Below are positions 58,882-64,000 of a DNA stretch of 64,000 nucleotides, piece after piece (the first letter of the stretch is position 1; each line of letters begins with the position of its first letter). The position numbers and the translations under genes are program-made. The stretch covers positions 1-64,000 of the forward strand of contig JALPQD010000402.1 in NCBI GenBank assembly GCA_023101885.1, in the 5' to 3' direction. The stretch is from Typhlomys cinereus. Its lineage: Eukaryota > Chordata > Mammalia > Rodentia > Platacanthomyidae. Under the pieces are notes generated by a model, which made no database searches, had not been told where the DNA came from, and saw only the letters and a program-made list of their open reading frames with translations.

Positions 58882-59991
58882 TTTTTTTTTTTTTTTTTTA
58901 CAAAATAAAACAAGTGTGTTTATTACCAGTTAATTACTGCAAGTGAGGATGGGGCAAGAGCAAGCACCGGAGCCATGGAGGAATGAGAGTGTGTGTACGT
59001 GTCCATTTGTCTCTGTGTGTGAGTGCACGTGTGTAAGCACAGGTAGGCGAAAACAAGTATTTATGCTCTTATAGGACTGACTTTCCATTCAACTTATCTC
59101 TAAATAAACAGCCAAATCAAACTGTCCCGAGAGTGTTTAAGAGAATTCTGCATGATCTTACCGGATAAACCACGGCATCAAGTTAGAAAAACCAGTTTGT
59201 GGAAACGGTGCCGTTGTGACTACTCTGAGGCTCGAGGGGAAGGGTCTGGCCTTGCAGGCTCCTGTGATATCGCAGACCAGATGGGCCTCGCCTCTTCTGG
59301 GACAGTGACCATGCTTCTGAGGGACTCCAGAACACAGGCCCACTAGATTCAGGGTCTATTCCAACCCATGCATTTCTTCTCATTGTCAACAGCAGTGAGC
59401 GTGCTAAATGTCTTGATAGAGGAGGTCATACTTGGGGATATTCTTGGGATCAATAGGACTCTGGACAATAAGTTTTCCCCTCATTGCTCCCCGATAGATT
59501 ACTTCAACCAAATCTATAAAGTCTTTGGTTTTGAAACTTCCAACAAATTTAGTGTGATCTGGAGACCCATAATCCACTTTCATATGTTGCCCATTGAAGA
59601 AAAATGCAGTAGATGGAATATAACTGATGTCAAAATACTGTGTATAAACTGGAGTGTGGTCTAAATCCACCAGGTACACAGCAGCCATTTTACTTAAGTC
59701 CGAAGCGGTCTTAGAAAGTTTCTCTGCAGTGCTTTTTATCGCCTGGTCTACTTTTTTGCTAGTCAGTTTGGGCAACAGGAAGCTCATCTTGAATTTTTCC
59801 AATGTTGGTCTCTGCTGTCAATCTTTCCGCGTCTAAGCCGCTGCACCCCAACACAGCAACGCGGACACCTCAGTAAGACCCGGGCAGGGACCTCCGCCCC
59901 AAACTGGAAATCGACCTTAATTCTAGACAACTAGGGCTGCCGCTTAGAGCCCCCTCCTAGTCCGACCACGGATGACCTGTTTACAAAACCA
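58882..59991 (-). pseudogene. TXNL4B: TXNL4B processed retrocopy
   Basis: A whole spliced mRNA was copied here. The parent, thioredoxin-like 4B, is a nuclear Dim1-family protein linked to pre-mRNA splicing (known). The frame 59404-59787 starts at ATG ([12 protein letters not shown]) and ends [10 protein letters not shown], both characteristic of TXNL4B. It includes [20 protein letters not shown] and [15 protein letters not shown]. It codes 127 residues against 149 expected: one Glu after SKK, about 20 residues after STAEK and one Gln in the SFKTK region are missing, all in frame. Retrocopy hallmarks are no introns, a GC-rich 5' UTR, AATAAA (complement of 58919-58924), a poly(A) (T-run 58882-58899) and an 11-bp TSD AAAAAATCTTT at 58874-58884 and 59992-60002. 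The missing block covers part of the thioredoxin-like fold, so normal function is unlikely. Confidence 0.93.
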
Positions 59992-60016
59992 AAAAAATCT
60001 TTAAAAAATAAAAAAA

Positions 60017-60090
60017 CAGGGCTAGGGCTGTAATTCTATAGTGGTGCACAGGGCCCTGAATTCATTTTCCAGTAGTATAAATAAATAGGT
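60017..60090 (+). mobile_element. ID-like SINE, diverged
   Basis: GGGCTAGGGCTGTAATTCTA, GGGCCCTGAATTCATTTTCC and an A-rich tail. Confidence 0.5.
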
Positions 60091-60199
60091 TTATTAATAT
60101 GCCAGTTTTCCAAGCTGTGAATCTGAGTATGTCACATCATCAAGCAAATTTCTGTCAGTATGCTCTCAGCACAGTTTGCAAAGTGCTTTTATTTTGCAG

Positions 60200-60375
60200 A
60201 TGATCTAACCTACTACAAGCTTGTGACCTTGAAGTTGCGATCCTCTTGCCTCCTGCCCCTCGTGCTGGACTGAAAGTATTACACTACCATCCCCGGTTGA
60301 TGTGGTGCCAGGGATGGAACCCAGTGCTACACACATGCTAGGCAAGCTCTCTATCAGCTGATCTTCATCTCAAGG
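60200..60375 (-). mobile_element. B1 and ID fragments
   Basis: B1-like CTTGAAGTTGCGATCCTCTT to about 60297, then a reversed ID core with CAGGGATGGAACCCAGTGC and ATGCTAGGCAAGCTCTCTAT. Confidence 0.65.
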
Positions 60376-60529
60376 CCTACAGGGTATTCCTTCAGAGGTA
60401 AGCCTGGGCAAAAACTGGGGACCTTTAGAGGAGAGAGGGTGTTTTCACTTCGTCCTAAGGAAAAACAAAGAAAATACAGCCATGATGATGAAGGTGTGAC
60501 TGCTTGTTCTTTTGCCATATGACTTAAGA

Positions 60530-60860
60530 CAGGGGCAGGAGATGGCTCGGTGGTTAAAGCCTATGCCTGGAAAGCAAAGGGACCTTAGTTCTGATTGCCA
60601 GATCCCACTTATAAATGCAAAGTAGGTGTGGCAACCTGCCTGTAATTATAGCCTTGGAAGACAGAGCCTGGGAAACCCTAGAGCAAGCTGGTTAGCTGGA
60701 CTAGCCCTAATGACCAGGTCTGAGTTATTAGAAACCTGGGCTCACAGCAATAATGTGGAAGAGTGACAGAAGGATTCTCCATATCACCCCTGGGCTCACT
60801 ATGCACACGTACTCACATACATTCATGTACACACACACTGCCACACATATGCAAAACACC
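60530..60860 (+). mobile_element. B2-headed SINE, older subtype
   Basis: AGGAGATGGCTCGGTGGTTA, GACCTTAGTTCTGATTGCC, GACAGAGCCTGGGAAACCCT and a CA-rich tail with ACATACATTC units. Confidence 0.75.
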
Positions 60861-61011
60861 AGTACACATACTTTTACACGCCCCATAATACATACATGAA
60901 ATTTAAAAACAAAACAAAACGATGTTTGAGAGCAAACCTGGCCACATGAGCTCAATCTTTTGGGCTTACATGATTGAGGGTGAAAACTAACTTTTGAAAG
61001 TGATCCGTGAT

Positions 61012-61014
<3 letters not shown>

Positions 61015-61085
<71 letters not shown>

Positions 61086-61088
61086 ACA
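61015..61088. repeat. (CT)n(CA)n compound microsatellite
   Basis: (CT) 61015-61060 changes directly to (CA) 61061-61088. Confidence 0.95.
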
Positions 61089-61394
61089 GTGGCATGTTCA
61101 CAGCTGTTCTTGCTCTCTCTTTCTCTCAAAAAAGCCTGGCCAGGGTACCTTGTAGTTCAATGTGATAACAATCGCCCTTGACTTATTCTCCAGAATTCTC
61201 CAGAGCAGGAGCCCACGCAGAGTAAAACTGCTTATCAGGAGCAAAAGAGGGCGAGAGAAAGGAAGGGGCTGGGGTGGCTTGCTCCCTTTCAGGGCATGTT
61301 CCCAGTGAAGACTCTACCTCTTCAGGATGGTGCCACCGTGGGGACCGTGGTCTGGATTCACAGACATTCAGGAGCCCATCAAAATTCAACTGTA

Positions 61395-61500
61395 AAGCTG
61401 AGTGTGGTGGTGCATGCCTGAAATCCCAGCAGTTAGGAACCGAGGCAAGAGACTGGATTGGGCTACACAGCAAGACCTTGTCTCAAAACAACAGCAAACA
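61395..61500 (+). mobile_element. B1 SINE with internal deletion
   Basis: GCTGAGTGTGGTGGTGCATG, AAATCCCAGCAGTTAGG, GGGCTACACAGCAAGACCTT, then an A-rich tail. Part of the middle is missing. Confidence 0.85.
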
Positions 61501-61589
61501 ATTCTGACAGCACGGCACTTCTCAAAGCAGTCTTCAGCTCAATGTCTATCAAAATGCCACTGCCATTTTTTTGCAGACAGATAGAAAAC

Positions 61590-62060
61590 CTGGGCTGGGA
61601 GATGGTTTAATGAACAAGGTGCTTACCCGGAAAGTGTAAGGATTAGACTTGGATTCCAGGCTGGAGAGATGGATCAGAGATTAAGACTTTGCCTTGCAAG
61701 CAGAAAACCTGAGTTCAGATCCTGAATCCCATGTAAAAATGCCAGGCAGAAACAGAGGCAGCCTGTACTTCCCATCCTGGTGGGCGGAGCCTGGGAAAGC
61801 CCAGAGCAAAGCAAAAAGAAGTAGAAGCAATCCAGGATGATTCCCAAAGTCACTCTTGGTCCCCCTCAGAGACACACAGTGCCCTCTGAGACACATAAAC
61901 AAGCAAACAAGTCAGTAAATAAAGTTTAGAGTTTGTATCCCCAGAATCCACATAAAAGCAAAAGCCAGGCAGACCTCACATCTCAATAAACACTTAGGGG
62001 GCAAAAAACAGGGAATCCCCAGGGCAGGTTGACTAGCTGGCCTAGTCAGCCAATTGAGAG
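61590..62060 (+). mobile_element. Older B2-headed SINE split by a type I SINE
   Basis: A diverged head (CTGGGCTGGGAGATGGTTTA, 61590-61659) resumes after 61925 with TATCCCCAGAATCCACATAA and a body with GGGCAGGTTGACTAGCTGG. Confidence 0.6.
61660..61925 (+). mobile_element. Type I B2-headed SINE
   Basis: GGCTGGAGAGATGGATCAGA, AACCTGAGTTCAGATCC, CCTGGTGGGCGGAGCCTGGG, CAGTGCCCTCTGAGACACAT. Confidence 0.92.
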
Positions 62061-62415
62061 AACCTGCCTTAATAAAAGTGGAGGGGAAACTGCCGTCAGT
62101 CCTATTAATACCAGTCGCAATGCATCAAAAAGTTACTTTGCGATTCTGCAGAATTAGGTAGGCATAAGTTGTTGTAAAATAAAAGCCTGGCAGCACAGGA
62201 AGTGTCTGAGTCATCTGCAATGCCAAGTACCCACCAGAAACTCATGTGGCTAGCCTTTGGGACCCACTGCTGGAGTCTCAGATGACACACTTTGTTCATA
62301 GGTCACACGACCTCTGATCATCCCTCAGCCACGTCGCTCCAGCTTTAGCTAGGCTTATACAAGCGATGTCTCTGCGTCTACAGGATAGTATTAATAATTC
62401 AAGCCAAAAGAATAG
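62061..62415. other. No recognisable feature
   Basis: Unique-looking sequence. Confidence 0.45.
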
Positions 62416-62420
62416 GCAAG

Positions 62421-62844
62421 TGTAGCAGTTCATCTGCATAGTTATTGATAAATGACCATCACACAGCTTAAGGGAACAAGGAGTTTACTTTCTTACGACA
62501 GTCCTGTTATAGTTCTTAGTCCAGCTTGACGGGAGAGCATGCACCAACACCAGGGCCAAGGGAACTGGCCACACGATCTCTACACAACAGCTGCAAGAGG
62601 GACAATCCTTACTTGCCAGACCAGTATGTCTGGCCAAGTATACAGAAAGATGCCCCCTCTCTCAACCAGGTCTCTGTGATTTATCCAGGGCCTAATCCCA
62701 CCTACCATGGGCTGGGTCTTCCCTAGCAGCTAGACAATGTCCTTCAGGTTTGCTCTGGGCTTAACTCAACCATCAACTCTCTACAACTGTGCCCAGAGCT
62801 CAAACCCTCAAGAGTCAAGTTGACACCTGTGCTTAACTATGACA
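62421..62844 (-). mobile_element. Solo LTR, MaLR family B
   Basis: 424 bp from TGTAGCAGTTC to AACTATGACA with a perfect 5-bp TSD GCAAG (62416-62420 and 62845-62849). Confidence 0.93.
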
Positions 62845-62849
62845 GCAAG

Positions 62850-64000
62850 AGACCACTTAGGTTTAGTGTTCCCATAGCAGCCTTTTATAAGTTTACTAAC
62901 AACTTTAGCCTAATCCCAATGAAGTCTGATAACAGTCATAAGAATTCATTAGAAAGTTTACTGGGGGGTACCATTATATTCATGCCTTTATGAGTCCATA
63001 TATATATATTATATATTATATATCAACTATATATAAACTATATATGTTATATGTATGGCACATTCCATGCGAAGGGGTTGAATTCCTACCCATTGCCTCC
63101 CTGGTGAATGGAAATGACCGCCTGGCTTTTCCCATGGGTGGGCTTTGGGATGCATACCTATATTTCCTGAAAACTGGAGGATTCAAACACTCCATTCATT
63201 AGTCTGATCAAGCTATTAATTATAATTTTAGACTATAGATCAAAATGTGAAACATTTTTATGTTCAACCCACATTTGTCTTGCACGTTATAAATGTATTT
63301 TTATTTTTTAGTAATATAGAGGAAGGGGAGGGAGATAACAATGCCCTTGACATCATTCACAAAAGCAGCTGTGACAACCTCCAATCAGTTTACTTCGTTT
63401 CAAAACTGTTTCCAATCACAGGGAAAGATTTCTTCAAAATACACTTGTACATTTCACCTGTGGATATGTATAACTTAGTCCTCAGTATGTTCCCAAATCT
63501 GTGCTGGCATTGAGAGGGCAAAACATTATACTAGTGAGTTTTTCTACTACTTATTTTTTGAAGCATTATCTTCCCAACACAAAAGAGCTTTTTTTCTCAG
63601 TATAACAAGTTGAAAATCTTATGTGTATTCAATAGTAAATAGACAAATTTTATTTTTTATTTCCACTTGAAGAATTACATTTCATATAAAAGTTTACAAA
63701 TAACGGTTTTTATTTTTATTTTTTTCAGCATAAAGGAAATTGCCTTGTTGGCATATTATGATATAATGCTAATTGCTTGTAGGATAGTTAAATGTCAGTA
63801 TTGAAAGCTAATCTCTAGCTGCCGTCTTGTAGATATGAACGAATGTTCACCAAGCGTGTATTTTGTATTTTCTTGCATCGTACACTGCAACTAATAAGCC
63901 AAAGAATCGACGTGTATTAGGTGCGTGTACTGTTTCTTAAAAACACAAACTAAGAATGATAAATTATCAACATAGTTTAGTATTTATTAATTTTACTACA
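62850..64000. other. AT-rich sequence, nothing recognised
   Basis: Includes a TATATA-rich stretch at 62998-63052. An 88-codon plus frame (63247-63513) has no known motif. Confidence 0.55.

Noticed and set aside
59152..59664. Plus-strand ORFs over the TXNL4B retrocopy
   Set aside because: They are antisense shadows of the retrocopy and its 3' UTR.

Overview
The window is mammalian nuclear DNA from a rodent. It carries B1 (7SL-derived) and ID-type SINEs, very many SINEs whose 5' part matches the B2 head (GGGCTGGAGAGRTGGCTCAG), MaLR-type LTR elements, L1 3' ends, and long GT/CA and GA/CT microsatellites. The SINE tails are not those I know from mouse or rat B2, so I infer a non-murine rodent of the mouse-like (myodont) group. 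I cannot name the species. There are no bacterial features, CRISPR arrays or true tRNA genes.

Layout. 1-2.5 kb is an old MaLR element with a nested LTR. 2.5-7.3 kb holds the only convincing gene structure: a KRAB-B-box exon (3467-3559), a weak candidate exon (4466-4552) and a C2H2 zinc-finger exon (5403-6680) with 12 intact fingers, followed by decayed finger remnants to about 7310. 7.3-20 kb is mostly unannotatable sequence with scattered SINEs, microsatellites and solo LTRs. It includes a GC-rich stretch with a YY1-like motif (about 18.86-19.13 kb) and an unrecognised 225-codon minus-strand ORF (19428-20105). 20-30.5 kb is dense in L1 fragments, SINEs and one ERV-like LTR family.

30574-37701 contains two nearly identical 3.43 kb copies arranged head to tail. 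The first copy ends exactly at a 10-N gap (34007-34016). This is most simply an assembly artefact (two alleles placed in series), though a real duplication is not excluded. 38-46.9 kb has SINEs, LTRs, L1 3' ends, a small retrocopy-like fragment, and an ERV LTR (42900-43623) whose U3 side carries 14 tandem 23-24 bp units, each with a CCAAT box and most with a GC box.

46895-51382 holds two complete non-autonomous MaLR elements inserted side by side with overlapping 5-bp target-site duplications (TSDs). 52741-54454 is a 5'-truncated L1 with a perfect 15-bp TSD. 55.6-57.7 kb has more MaLR LTRs, one inserted into an opposite-facing copy. 58882-59991 is a textbook processed retrocopy of TXNL4B with poly(A) and TSD and an open 127-codon frame. 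60-64 kb is SINEs, one solo LTR and AT-rich sequence with nothing recognisable.

No set of genes here works together as a pathway. The only host gene candidates are the KRAB zinc-finger locus and the TXNL4B retrocopy, and both may be non-functional. Everything else supported is mobile DNA or simple repeat.
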